Below are positions 1 to 7,610 of a stretch of 64,000 nt of DNA, piece by piece. This DNA is from an uncultured Draconibacterium sp. (GTDB lineage Bacteria > Bacteroidota > Bacteroidia > Bacteroidales > Prolixibacteraceae), in contig NZ_OY781365.1 in the NCBI RefSeq assembly GCF_963676815.1, positions 1,398,501 through 1,462,500 on the forward strand, written 5' to 3'. The notes under the pieces were generated by a model. It was not told the DNA's origin. It was given only the letters and a program-made list of their open reading frames with translations, and did no database searches. The translations under genes were made by a program, and so were the position numbers. Within the stretch, counting starts at the first letter, position 1, and the number at the start of each line of letters is the position of its first letter.

Positions 1-468
1 TTTTGCAGTGGCAATCTTTTCAACGGCTTTAATTCCACAGTCGAGTGCAACAATCAGTGTCACACCTTTTTCAACCGCATAATCAATACTTTTTGGCGAA
101 ATTCCATATCCTTCGCTATAACGATCCGGGATGTAATATTCAATATCTTTTATGCGCTGTTTTAAAAACGAATACACGAGCGCCACCGAAGTAGTTCCAT
201 CAACATCGTAATCGCCGTACACAATTACTTTTTCGTTATTTTCAATGGCTTTATCCAGGCGGGCAACTGCTTTTTCCATGTCTTTCATCAAAAAAGGATC
301 GTGCAAGTCGCTCAGTCTGGGGCGGAAAAATGCTTTGGCTTCAGCATAGGTTTTTATCCCTCGTTGTACCAGCAAGCGCGCTATCACCATATTCACATTC
401 AACGCCGCAGAGAGGTGCTTTACCTCGTTTTGGTCGCCTTGTTTTTTTAAGTTCCAAATTCTATCCAT
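1..468 (-). CDS. recJ: Single-stranded-DNA-specific exonuclease RecJ (N-terminal part)
   Basis: RecJ degrades single-stranded DNA 5'->3' in recombination and mismatch repair. The first 156 residues are visible and the gene runs off the left edge. The DHH-family metal motif DYDVDG lies at residues 86-91, followed by ALDCGI (141-146), another conserved acidic motif of the phosphoesterase domain. The start is the ATG that gives MDRIWNLKKQ, a typical RecJ beginning (a tryptophan near residue 5, then helices). It diverges from lysS. A Bacteroidota-type -7 box lies about 35 bases upstream. The family call rests on the DHH motif and the N-terminal pattern; the C-terminal RNA/OB domains cannot be seen. 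Confidence 0.93.
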   Translation of the reverse strand, partial: MDRIWNLKKQGDQNEVKHLSAALNVNMVIARLLVQRGIKTYAEAKAFFRPRLSDLHDPFLMKDMEKAVARLDKAIENNEKVIVYGDYDVDGTTSVALVYSFLKQRIKDIEYYIPDRYSEGYGISPKSIDYAVEKGVTLIVALDCGIKAVEKIATAK

Positions 469-502
469 GCTGCGTTTTAGTGTTTCTCAAGATGTGAATG
501 CG

Positions 503-510
503 CAAAGATA
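503..510 (-). promoter_or_regulatory. Bacteroidota -7 promoter box for recJ
   Basis: TATCTTTG on the minus strand fits the TAnnTTTG consensus of the Bacteroidota primary sigma factor. It sits 35 bases upstream of the recJ ATG. No clear TTTG -33 box is visible at 19-21 bases. Confidence 0.5.
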
Positions 511-607
511 CAAAATGCAACCGCATATGGAAATAAAACATTCACCCTCAACATTATTTTTTGTTTGTTTCCTTGTATTAACAATATTTACAACCAATCA
601 GTTTTAT

Positions 608-615
608 TATCTTTG
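608..615 (+). promoter_or_regulatory. Bacteroidota -7 promoter box for lysS
   Basis: TATCTTTG matches TAnnTTTG and lies 95 bases upstream of the lysS ATG, giving a leader of roughly 90 nt. No clear -33 TTTG is seen. It forms a divergent promoter pair with the recJ box about 100 bp away. Confidence 0.5.
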
Positions 616-710
616 CCCAAATTTTTTTAAAGGAGAATCAATAAATGGTTCTCCCTTCAATTAGAGGTCATTACCATTAAAAATGACCAGAATATAAAAG
701 AGAAAAATAA

Positions 711-2417
711 ATGAGTCATCAGGAATTAAGCGAACAAGAGATCATCAGACGAAATTCGTTGCAAAAAATGCGCGAGTTGGGCATCGACCCCTACCCGGCG
801 GCACAGTACCATGTAAATACCAACACCAAAGATATAAAACAGAACTTCAAGGAAGAGGAGAAGAATTTTCAGGATGTAGTGATTGCCGGCCGTTTGATGA
901 GCCGCCGAATTATGGGAAAAGCTGCGTTTGCTGAAATCCAGGACCACGAAGGACGTATTCAGATTTACGTTAACCGCGACGAGATTTGTACGGGCGACGA
1001 TAAAATGATGTACAACGAGGTATTCAAGAAATTGCTCGACATTGGCGACATCATCGGTGTAAAAGGACATGCTTTTATTACGCAAATGGGCGAATTAACC
1101 ATTCATGTTACCGAATTTACAGTGCTGAATAAATCGTTGCGCCCGCTGCCGATTGTAAAGGAAAAAGACGGCAAAACCTTTGATGCTTTTACCGATCCAG
1201 AACAGCGTTACCGCCAGCGTTACATCGATTTGATCGTTAATCCAGAGGTGAAAGAGACCTTCAAAAAACGGACAATTATATACAACACCATGCGCCAAAT
1301 GTTTAACGAGTATGGTTATCACGAGGTGGAAACACCAATTCTGCAGCCTATTCCGGGAGGAGCTGCTGCGCGTCCGTTTATTACGCACCACAATGCGCTG
1401 AATATGCCGTTATACATGCGTATTGCCAACGAGCTTTATCTGAAACGACTTATTGTTGGTGGTTTTGAAGGTGTTTACGAATTTGCCAAAGATTTCCGTA
1501 ACGAAGGAATGGACCGCACCCACAACCCGGAGTTTACGGTAATGGAAATTTACGTAGCCTACAAAGACTACAAATGGATGATGAGTTTTACGGAAGAGAT
1601 TTGTGAGCGTGTAGCAATGGCATTACACGGAACCACAAAAGTTCAGTTAGGCGATAACATTATTGATTACAAAGCACCATATCCGCGTGTTACAATGGCA
1701 GAAGCGATTTTGGAGCACACCGGATACGATATTAACGGCAAATCGGAAGAAGAGCTGCGCGACATCTGCAAAAAGCTTGATATTGAGATCGACGAAACCA
1801 TGGGTAAAGGAAAGTTGATTGACGAGATATTTGGCGAAAAATGTGAAGGCAACTACATTCAGCCAACCTTTATTACTGATTACCCAAAAGAAATGTCGCC
1901 GCTAACAAAAATGCACCGCGATAATCCGGAACTGACAGAGCGTTTTGAGTTGATGGTAAACGGAAAAGAGCTGGCAAATGCCTACTCTGAATTGAATGAC
2001 CCGATTGATCAGCGCGAACGTTTTGAAGACCAATTGAAGCTTTCGGAAAAAGGTGACGACGAAGCGATGTTTATCGACCAGGATTTTCTGCGTGCACTGG
2101 AATACGGAATGCCTCCTACATCGGGAATGGGAATTGGAATGGACCGCCTGACCATGTTTATGACCAATAGCCCATCGATTCAGGATGTATTGTTCTTCCC
2201 GCAAATGAAGCCAGAGAAAAAAGCAGTGGAGTTGACTGACGACGAAAAAGCAGTTTTCGAATTACTGAAAGCTGAATCTCCAATTGAGTTACCTGCACTA
2301 AAAGAAAAAGCCGGACTAAGCAACAAAAAATGGGATAAAGCCATAAAAGGCCTCACCAAAAAGAATGTGGCTAAAGTTGAAAATACTGATGCCGGTTTGT
2401 TGGTGACTGCTTTGTAG
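711..2417 (+). CDS. lysS: Lysyl-tRNA synthetase, class II
   Basis: Charges tRNA-Lys with lysine in the cytoplasm. An OB-fold anticodon-binding domain occupies about residues 55-150, followed by the class II catalytic core with motif 2 (FRNEG, about 262-266) and motif 3 (GMGIGMDRL, about 471-479). At 568 aa it is about 60 residues longer than the E. coli enzyme. The surplus is a C-terminal tail after residue 500 that is rich in Lys and Glu and may form a small helical RNA-binding module (inference). Monocistronic, with its own promoter and a terminator just after the stop. Confidence 0.97.
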   Translation: MSHQELSEQEIIRRNSLQKMRELGIDPYPAAQYHVNTNTKDIKQNFKEEEKNFQDVVIAGRLMSRRIMGKAAFAEIQDHEGRIQIYVNRDEICTGDDKMMYNEVFKKLLDIGDIIGVKGHAFITQMGELTIHVTEFTVLNKSLRPLPIVKEKDGKTFDAFTDPEQRYRQRYIDLIVNPEVKETFKKRTIIYNTMRQMFNEYGYHEVETPILQPIPGGAAARPFITHHNALNMPLYMRIANELYLKRLIVGGFEGVYEFAKDFRNEGMDRTHNPEFTVMEIYVAYKDYKWMMSFTEEICERVAMALHGTTKVQLGDNIIDYKAPYPRVTMAEAILEHTGYDINGKSEEELRDICKKLDIEIDETMGKGKLIDEIFGEKCEGNYIQPTFITDYPKEMSPLTKMHRDNPELTERFELMVNGKELANAYSELNDPIDQRERFEDQLKLSEKGDDEAMFIDQDFLRALEYGMPPTSGMGIGMDRLTMFMTNSPSIQDVLFFPQMKPEKKAVELTDDEKAVFELLKAESPIELPALKEKAGLSNKKWDKAIKGLTKKNVAKVENTDAGLLVTAL

Positions 2418-2446
2418 AACGTCAAGGAAAAAGTAAAAAATACAGG

Positions 2447-2476
2447 AGCCTCTTCGATTTTCGGAGGGGCTTTTTT
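2447..2476 (+). terminator. Rho-independent terminator of lysS
   Basis: AGCCTCTTCG and CGGAGGGGCT form a stem (with G-T pairs) around a short AT loop, followed by six T residues, 30 bases after the lysS stop. Confidence 0.85.
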
Positions 2477-2506
2477 ATTGGCGAAAAATGGGATTTGTGG
2501 TTCTGA

Positions 2507-2517
2507 GTGTCACCTAT
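2507..2517. repeat. 11-bp direct repeat, left copy, flanking the AbiTii gene
   Basis: GTGTCACCTAT occurs here and again at 3536-3546. The two copies bracket the AbiTii-domain gene and its promoter. The right copy sits inside a 13-bp palindrome, TAGGTGTCACCTA. Confidence 0.5.
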
Positions 2518-2572
2518 TAAAACAATCCATCAAAACTTATGAACATAAGCCATGTGAGGGTCAATGTTTTAG

Positions 2573-2580
2573 TATCTTTG
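2573..2580 (+). promoter_or_regulatory. -7 promoter box for the AbiTii gene
   Basis: TATCTTTG fits TAnnTTTG, 28 bases upstream of the ATG. The gene therefore carries its own promoter within the repeat-bounded segment. Confidence 0.5.
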
Positions 2581-2608
2581 AGAAGATCAAAGTTTTAACC
2601 TTTAAATA

Positions 2609-3499
2609 ATGATAGAAAAAATTATAAATGATCTAGCCTCCGATGAGATACATCTTAGCAAAGCATTAGCTCAATCAAAAGTATTAATTCGTAAACTCTA
2701 TAACGCCAATTTTAAAATATGGGTGAATAATGAGCTAATTGGCTATCCAAGCGATAGTGAAGATAACATCCCTGATTATCGAAAATTTTCAGTAGACGTA
2801 AAAGGCCAGTTAAGTGACCAGTTCGGTAATTTTTCAGAAATAAATATTGACATGGATCCATTAAGTGACTATGTTGGCGAGGATCTAAATATTCATCATG
2901 AGAAAACGAGTATAGTAGCTATTGAAGAACTCTTAAAAGTCCCTGAGGACGACTATGTTCAGAATCCACTATCAAGAGAAATGGTAAGAATTCTTAATGC
3001 ATCAGTAAAGCAACCTGGATTAAAGCTTACAAAAGCCTACCGAGAATATCATATAAATAATCTCAAACACATCCATTATAATGTTAAGCAAAAACTATTA
3101 GACACTTTAATAAATCTCATAGAAGAATTTCCTAAAATAGAAGATGAGTATATGAATACGAAAGAGAATAAATCAAAAGTTCAAAATATCATTACATATA
3201 ATGTATATGGAGGAAATCCGACTTCCAATTTTGGAGTTGGGGATAAAGTAATTCAAAGGGAAATAACGGTTAACAGAGATTCTGAAGCATTTATAAACAG
3301 GTTAAAAAACTTGAAGGTCCCCAACGAAGAAATAACTGAGGTGTCCCAAATAATAAATACTAGTCCTAAAGAGTATTTAAGTCAGAAACTCATGTTATGG
3401 TTTGGGAATCTATCAATAAAAATGGTTGAAAAAGGACTCGAACTCAAGCTCCCCCTAATTATGGATAGCATTAACAACTTTATATCTAGCATTGGATAA
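2609..3499 (+). CDS. AbiTii-domain protein (putative abortive-infection/phage-defence factor)
   Basis: A 296-aa soluble protein. The N-terminal 60 residues resemble the AbiTii domain: a helical start, then LIRKLYNANFKIWVNNEL, a GYP turn, and PDYRKF, like the family pattern of W-x-x-x-E-L-x-G-Y followed by P-x-Y-R. The middle (about 195-215) has a glycine-rich turn segment containing YNVYGGNP. The C-terminus is helical and moderately hydrophobic. AbiTii domains occur in proteins thought to act in phage defence; the effector function here is unknown. The gene stands alone, is more AT-rich than its neighbours, and lies between 11-bp direct repeats, which suggests acquisition (inference). Confidence 0.6.
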   Translation: MIEKIINDLASDEIHLSKALAQSKVLIRKLYNANFKIWVNNELIGYPSDSEDNIPDYRKFSVDVKGQLSDQFGNFSEINIDMDPLSDYVGEDLNIHHEKTSIVAIEELLKVPEDDYVQNPLSREMVRILNASVKQPGLKLTKAYREYHINNLKHIHYNVKQKLLDTLINLIEEFPKIEDEYMNTKENKSKVQNIITYNVYGGNPTSNFGVGDKVIQREITVNRDSEAFINRLKNLKVPNEEITEVSQIINTSPKEYLSQKLMLWFGNLSIKMVEKGLELKLPLIMDSINNFISSIG

Positions 3500-3503
3500 T
3501 ACT

Positions 3504-3521
3504 ATGTCCTAAACCATATTC
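3504..3521. repeat. 18-bp imperfect direct repeat, left copy
   Basis: ATGTCCTAAACCATATTC matches the sequence at 5724-5741 in 15 of 18 positions. Each copy starts 4 or 14 bases after a stop codon, and the two bracket the membrane-protein/YdcF gene pair. Confidence 0.4.
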
Positions 3522-3535
3522 GTTTCTTATGGTAG

Positions 3536-3546
3536 GTGTCACCTAT
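3536..3546. repeat. 11-bp direct repeat, right copy, within a palindrome
   Basis: Second GTGTCACCTAT. With the preceding TAG it forms TAGGTG-T-CACCTA, a perfect inverted repeat with a single central base, which could also be a protein-binding site. Confidence 0.5.
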
Positions 3547-3782
3547 CCGATATTTTAACCCCAAAGATTTTATCATGAAAGTGCACTAAAGAAGGAAGAA
3601 ATTAGTGAAGTCCACCAAATCCATGCTATAGCCTAAATTTCAGACTATATTTAAAGCACACACCAAGCACCTGTTTTTATATTTTTCCCTCCCCATTATG
3701 CGTATTCCTCTAATTTGCCTTAACTTATAGCATCATTAATCAAATCCTGAGAACCAAAAATTATAATATAGGAGTGAATATT

Positions 3783-5189
3783 ATGGAACCATGTATTGTT
3801 AAATGGCTTATAATTGGGACTTGCTTGCTTATTGCTTTTACAGGATTATGGCTATCTGTTCTTCGCGAGATCAGAAATATAAAAAGGGGCGAACGCGATA
3901 TACAAACCTTGCTTTACGATAAGCAAAACGGCACATTTAATTTCTCGCTTGCTATAGGCGTTTTATTAATTGCCGGAGGTTTATTTGCCGCCATTTACAC
4001 CGAGAAAAACAATATTGGGTGTTCAACACCACCACTTGAAGAAATTGAAAATAAAGAAGCCAAAATACTTTTCAAGCTGGATTACAGTGACGCACCAGAT
4101 AATTTAAGACTTTTGCAACGGGCTCCGGAATATCAAGCCAGAAATATCGTTAAACAGGAAAGTGGTTATTTTGAAGAAGATGTCTTAATCCCTTCAGATA
4201 ACTCAAACTACTATGCATTAATAACAAAACGAGTTATTAAGAACAGACTTGGAAACGATGTGATCGAAAATCCTCTGGAAATTTGTTTTAGTCGAACTAA
4301 TAAAAAGATAGAAAACGAGAAAATTTTAGCAATTCTTACGGCCGGAGAAGACAAAAATTTCAGGCGTGATCCGGAGGATCCGGGATGCATTGAACTATGT
4401 GGTAAAGAAATCGCCAGCCAAAGAAAATCATTTCACCTATTTCAGCAAGCGTATGCCCAAACTCCTGAAAGCCGGAACAAAACATATGGCTGGGCGGTTC
4501 CAAATCTTCAAACGCTTAAGGACGAAAGAAAAACAGGCTTTTCTCAAATCAATATTTACAGTACATTTTTAAACGAGGATTTACAAGAAGCAGACGCCTA
4601 CTATTATTCGGTGAAAATAAACGATACACCAATTTTCTTCGATGGGCTTCTTCCAAAATACATTGTAACACCATTTAGTTACGAAAAAGGTATTCAAATT
4701 GAATTTGGGATTGAAAACCTCGGCTTTTCAGGAAACGAAAATGGGTACGAGAATATCGAAATTGAACTTACTTTTTTGAGAGGTTCTGAAGTAATCAGGT
4801 CGGTTCCTTTAAATTTAAATTATGTGGCCTTACGAAAAAATGACCTGGAAAAGATAGAAACCTCTGATGACTGCCGTTTTGAATGGGAAGCCCTGTTTAT
4901 TTCAAGAGACGAAAATCAAATATTTATTGGATCAGTTCCTTCCGCTGATGGAGCTGTATTTACAAAAAACAGACTGGCTAGAAAGAACTTGACTTTCAAC
5001 GACAACAAAATGATTGGGGTAATCCGCCCCCCATATCTCGACAACCCAAGTTATGGCGTTTGTGTAGGATTGTTATTGCCGAACGAGCAAATAAAATTTA
5101 CTTTTACTTATTCCGAAGCAGAACAAATCAGAGCCGTTCTGAGAGCTAATAATTACCACCCGTTAATACGTACATTAAGTGACAACTAG
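3783..5189 (+). CDS. Hypothetical two-helix membrane protein with large extracytoplasmic domain
   Basis: Not recognised. The protein has two hydrophobic helices, at about residues 5-27 and 50-69, separated by a short charged loop (REIRNIKRGERDIQ). A region of about 390 residues follows, rich in beta-prone and aromatic residues and probably periplasmic. ATG 3783 is preferred over the in-frame GTG at 3774 because AGGAG lies eight bases before it. The 3' end overlaps the next gene by 11 bases, so the two are co-transcribed. No promoter of the usual type was found. The function is unknown; the coupling to a YdcF-type protein hints at a cell-envelope role (inference). Confidence 0.75.
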   Translation: MEPCIVKWLIIGTCLLIAFTGLWLSVLREIRNIKRGERDIQTLLYDKQNGTFNFSLAIGVLLIAGGLFAAIYTEKNNIGCSTPPLEEIENKEAKILFKLDYSDAPDNLRLLQRAPEYQARNIVKQESGYFEEDVLIPSDNSNYYALITKRVIKNRLGNDVIENPLEICFSRTNKKIENEKILAILTAGEDKNFRRDPEDPGCIELCGKEIASQRKSFHLFQQAYAQTPESRNKTYGWAVPNLQTLKDERKTGFSQINIYSTFLNEDLQEADAYYYSVKINDTPIFFDGLLPKYIVTPFSYEKGIQIEFGIENLGFSGNENGYENIEIELTFLRGSEVIRSVPLNLNYVALRKNDLEKIETSDDCRFEWEALFISRDENQIFIGSVPSADGAVFTKNRLARKNLTFNDNKMIGVIRPPYLDNPSYGVCVGLLLPNEQIKFTFTYSEAEQIRAVLRANNYHPLIRTLSDN

Positions 5190-5709
5190 CCACAACAAGT
5201 TATCCTACATCATTATTTTTGGTGCTGCCGTTAATACTGATGGTGAGCCTTCGGGAGCCATGAAACGAAGAGTAAAATCAGCCGTTCTGGCATCGAAGGA
5301 AATACAAGACGTTCACTATTTAGTTACCGGCGGAATAGGAAAAGGCAAATCTGTTTCGGAAGCCGAAGCAATGAAAAAACTGCTCCTTCAATACGATGTA
5401 CCACACTACAATATCTCAACAGAAAACAAATCGCATGACACACTCTCCTCTGTAAATTATTGTCATACCATTTTAAAGGAGCGAAACAATTTTAAAGAAA
5501 TATTTATTTGTTCCGATGCTTATCACATTCCGCGATGTAGATGGCTCTTTTACATTCTTGGAACCTATACCCGACCGATTCCTGTACTCAGTGGCCGGCA
5601 AGCAAACGGGCAATTAAAATGGATGTATTATTACCTGCGCGATTGGATTGCATTACCTTACGACACCCTTTTAACAGTACGATATAGAATTCACCCCACA
5701 AAGCACTGA
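5179..5709 (+). CDS. YdcF/SanA-like DUF218 family protein
   Basis: DUF218 proteins (E. coli YdcF, SanA, ElyC) have a Rossmann-like fold and are linked to envelope integrity; their biochemistry is poorly known. Family marks are the early IIIFGAAV strand, the conserved MKRRVKSAV helix, the LVTGG turn at about residues 49-53, the ENKSHDT loop and the SDAYHIPRC strand-turn (about 113-121). At 176 aa it is a minimal version with no signal peptide or membrane helix. The GTG start overlaps the stop of the upstream membrane-protein gene, implying translational coupling. The partner may provide the membrane attachment that other family members carry themselves. Confidence 0.8.
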   Translation: MTTSHNKLSYIIIFGAAVNTDGEPSGAMKRRVKSAVLASKEIQDVHYLVTGGIGKGKSVSEAEAMKKLLLQYDVPHYNISTENKSHDTLSSVNYCHTILKERNNFKEIFICSDAYHIPRCRWLFYILGTYTRPIPVLSGRQANGQLKWMYYYLRDWIALPYDTLLTVRYRIHPTKH

Positions 5710-5723
5710 CTTTCAACAAATAC

Positions 5724-5741
5724 ATGCTCTAAACCATACTC
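5724..5741. repeat. 18-bp imperfect direct repeat, right copy
   Basis: ATGCTCTAAACCATACTC, 15/18 identical to 3504-3521, 14 bases after the YdcF-like stop. Confidence 0.4.
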
Positions 5742-5819
5742 CATTTGTTTGTATCGTTTGAGTTTTAAAGTAATTTTAATCCTGCAAAATCTTTTTAACT
5801 GTTTTAGTGTTATAAAAGT

Positions 5820-6281
5820 ATGGAACATCAGGATTTCAATAAGGATTTTCATTTAAAACTGAGTGCCGAATTTGAGCGTATCGACAAATTCCTGGAAAAA
5901 TTTCAGCGCCACTTTATTCACGAACAATCGCTTGGAATTAATATGTTCCCTGATTCCTATACGGAAGAAAAAGAACTGGAGGAGCAGTTAAGAGAATATG
6001 CCAACCGGATGTTTAATTGTGCCGACACGGTTGCCGACAAAGATGAAAATTACAACGAATTTCGCCTGGAACTGGAACTGGATGCAATGACCCGAACAAT
6101 CAATAAATACCCCGAGCAAATAAAAAAATCGGAGTTAGGAAGGCAAACACACCAAAAAGCCAAAGAGTTATTAATCCGCTTTTTCCCTGAACTGATGGAA
6201 TTATCGGCTAATGGATTTCGTTTGTTAGAAAGATATTGTTTGTTTTATAATTACGAATTTATTTCCTCGCTTCATAAATAA
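5820..6281 (+). CDS. Hypothetical protein, helical, soluble
   Basis: Not recognised. 153 aa, almost entirely predicted helical, rich in Glu, Lys, Phe and Tyr, with no signal peptide or membrane segment. Charged heptad-like stretches (about residues 15-30 and 45-60) suggest a helical bundle. It stands alone, with a terminator-like hairpin downstream shared with the convergent TonB-like gene. Reading frame, length and codon use look genuine, but nothing indicates a function. Confidence 0.7.
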   Translation: MEHQDFNKDFHLKLSAEFERIDKFLEKFQRHFIHEQSLGINMFPDSYTEEKELEEQLREYANRMFNCADTVADKDENYNEFRLELELDAMTRTINKYPEQIKKSELGRQTHQKAKELLIRFFPELMELSANGFRLLERYCLFYNYEFISSLHK

Positions 6282-6357
6282 TAATAAATGCAAACGGCCC
6301 CACAGCAATTACGAATCGTCTGGATTCTTATTCGCAAATAGTAAACAAGTTGGTACA

Positions 6358-6396
6358 AATAAAAAACACCAACCAAACGGTCAGTGTCTTTTATTT
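6358..6396. terminator. Bidirectional terminator between convergent genes
   Basis: AAATAAAA...TTTTATTT encloses ACAC-ca-ACC-aaac-GGT-ca-GTGT, a stem with one symmetric internal loop. It lies between the 153-aa gene (plus) and the TonB-like gene (minus). Confidence 0.6.
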
Positions 6397-6413
6397 ATTC
6401 TAAATTTTTATTT

Positions 6414-7049
6414 CTAGCGCATAAACGGATGATTTTCCAGATCAAACGTAATTGGAATAACTGCCAATGACGCTACTTCTACTCCTTCAACTTCTGCAGG
6501 CTCCCACTCACCCGAGGTATTGTGAACGGCTTCAACTGCCTGTTCCTCGAGATCCTCTAGATATGCTTCAATCGGAGTATCAATATTTGTGGACGTTGTT
6601 ACAAATGGTATTGTACCATCGTCATCAACAATTACTTTTACATATATCGTTCCTTCAACGCCCCAGTTTTTTGCGTCTTTTGGATATTCAAGGCTGCTTA
6701 AAATTTCTTCACTCAGCGCATCTTCTCCATCTGCATACATGGCATGTTTATCAATTTCGTAAAACACTCCAACTCTATCGTCGGTTGGTTTTACCATGTT
6801 CCTATGGCTATTCAAATTAAATAATACAACTTCAAGTTGTTTTCTGTCAATTTCGTCATCAACACCGGTAACTACAACATTTTGCACTTTCCCATCTTCA
6901 ATGCTGTATTTAAATGCAAAAGCCGGATACTTATTGATAATTTCTTTCAATTGATCGCTATACTCCATGTGCTGATCCTCCATGTTGTTAACCGTGTATG
7001 CGCTTTTCACCTGGTTTTCCTGAGCCTCTAGCGGAGTAAAAGCTACCAT
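6414..7049 (-). CDS. TonB C-terminal-domain-like protein, signal peptide disrupted
   Basis: The last 90 residues resemble a TonB C-terminal domain: a strand with YPKDAKNWGVEGTIYVKV, then VIVDDDGTI, and a closing W-x-P-A segment with a VIPITFDL end strand. Such proteins transduce energy to outer-membrane receptors or are periplasmic relatives. The open frame gives 211 aa from ATG 7049, but the likely original start is ATG 7112, which has AAAGGAGAG upstream. From there the frame reads nine codons and meets TAG inside a 16-bp tandem duplication. It then continues in frame into a good signal-peptide core (ILLSVGFFTMVAF ending LEAQ). As it stands, export of the product is doubtful: either a pseudogene, an internally started cytoplasmic form, or an assembly error. 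Confidence 0.65.
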   Translation of the reverse strand: MVAFTPLEAQENQVKSAYTVNNMEDQHMEYSDQLKEIINKYPAFAFKYSIEDGKVQNVVVTGVDDEIDRKQLEVVLFNLNSHRNMVKPTDDRVGVFYEIDKHAMYADGEDALSEEILSSLEYPKDAKNWGVEGTIYVKVIVDDDGTIPFVTTSTNIDTPIEAYLEDLEEQAVEAVHNTSGEWEPAEVEGVEVASLAVIPITFDLENHPFMR

Positions 7050-7068
7050 AGTGAAAAATCCTACGGAT

Positions 7069-7100
7069 AATAAAATTGTTTTCTAATAAAATTGTTTTCT
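7069..7100 (-). repeat. 16-bp tandem duplication that puts a stop in the signal peptide
   Basis: AATAAAATTGTTTTCT occurs twice head to tail on the plus strand. On the minus strand it lies nine codons into the frame that starts at ATG 7112 and creates the in-frame TAG. Confidence 0.85.
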
Positions 7101-7112
7101 AAATCGTTTCAT

Positions 7113-7556
7113 AACTTAATTCTCTCCTTTTCTGTTATATGTGTTAAGCAAGTTGATTTAAACAAACGCGAATAAGCAATGTACAAAACACCATTTCCCC
7201 ATCCGCCTGTTTCGGCTTTTACTATTTAAAATGAAAATTTCATGCCACTACCGGGAGATTTTCGGTATTCATTTTTTTACCACTGGATAATTATCCTTTT
7301 ATATACAATACATCTCGATAATTAAGCAGTTCTATTTCCAGAATAACAAAACCCGCCATACACCACTGATAACATGACACTTACAAAAACAAAAGACACA
7401 CGCGCAAAAAACTTCATTGCCTTATTCCCGGTGAGAAATATTTATTATCCCGCAGAAATAATCTATCAGAAAATATCAATCATTACAAAAACGTTGCTGT
7501 GTGAGAATATTTCCACACTAATTCACTGATTTTCCACATTTTACAAAACATAGCCT
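7113..7556. other. Intergenic, no convincing gene
   Basis: About 440 bp between the TonB-like gene and the PRC-barrel gene. The minus strand carries the AAAGGAGAG ribosome-binding site for ATG 7112. A 51-codon plus-strand frame (7374-7529) has no ribosome-binding site and no recognisable product. No tRNA, repeat array or standard promoter box was seen. Confidence 0.6.
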
Positions 7557-7586
7557 ATAAAAAAAGCCGAAGACAGAGTCTTCAGC
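7557..7586 (-). terminator. Terminator of the PRC-barrel/coiled-coil operon
   Basis: Minus strand: AGCTGAAGAC-tct-GTCTTCGGCT followed by a run of seven T, about 25 bases after the PRC-barrel stop. Confidence 0.85.
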
Positions 7587-7610
7587 TTTCTATTATTTTT
7601 TTAATTTCTA

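Noticed and set aside
467..664. 65-aa ORF between recJ and lysS
   Set aside because: Overlaps the recJ start and both promoter boxes; composition not protein-like.
7374..7529. 51-codon plus-strand ORF
   Set aside because: No ribosome-binding site, no promoter and no recognisable protein features; expected by chance in AT-rich DNA.
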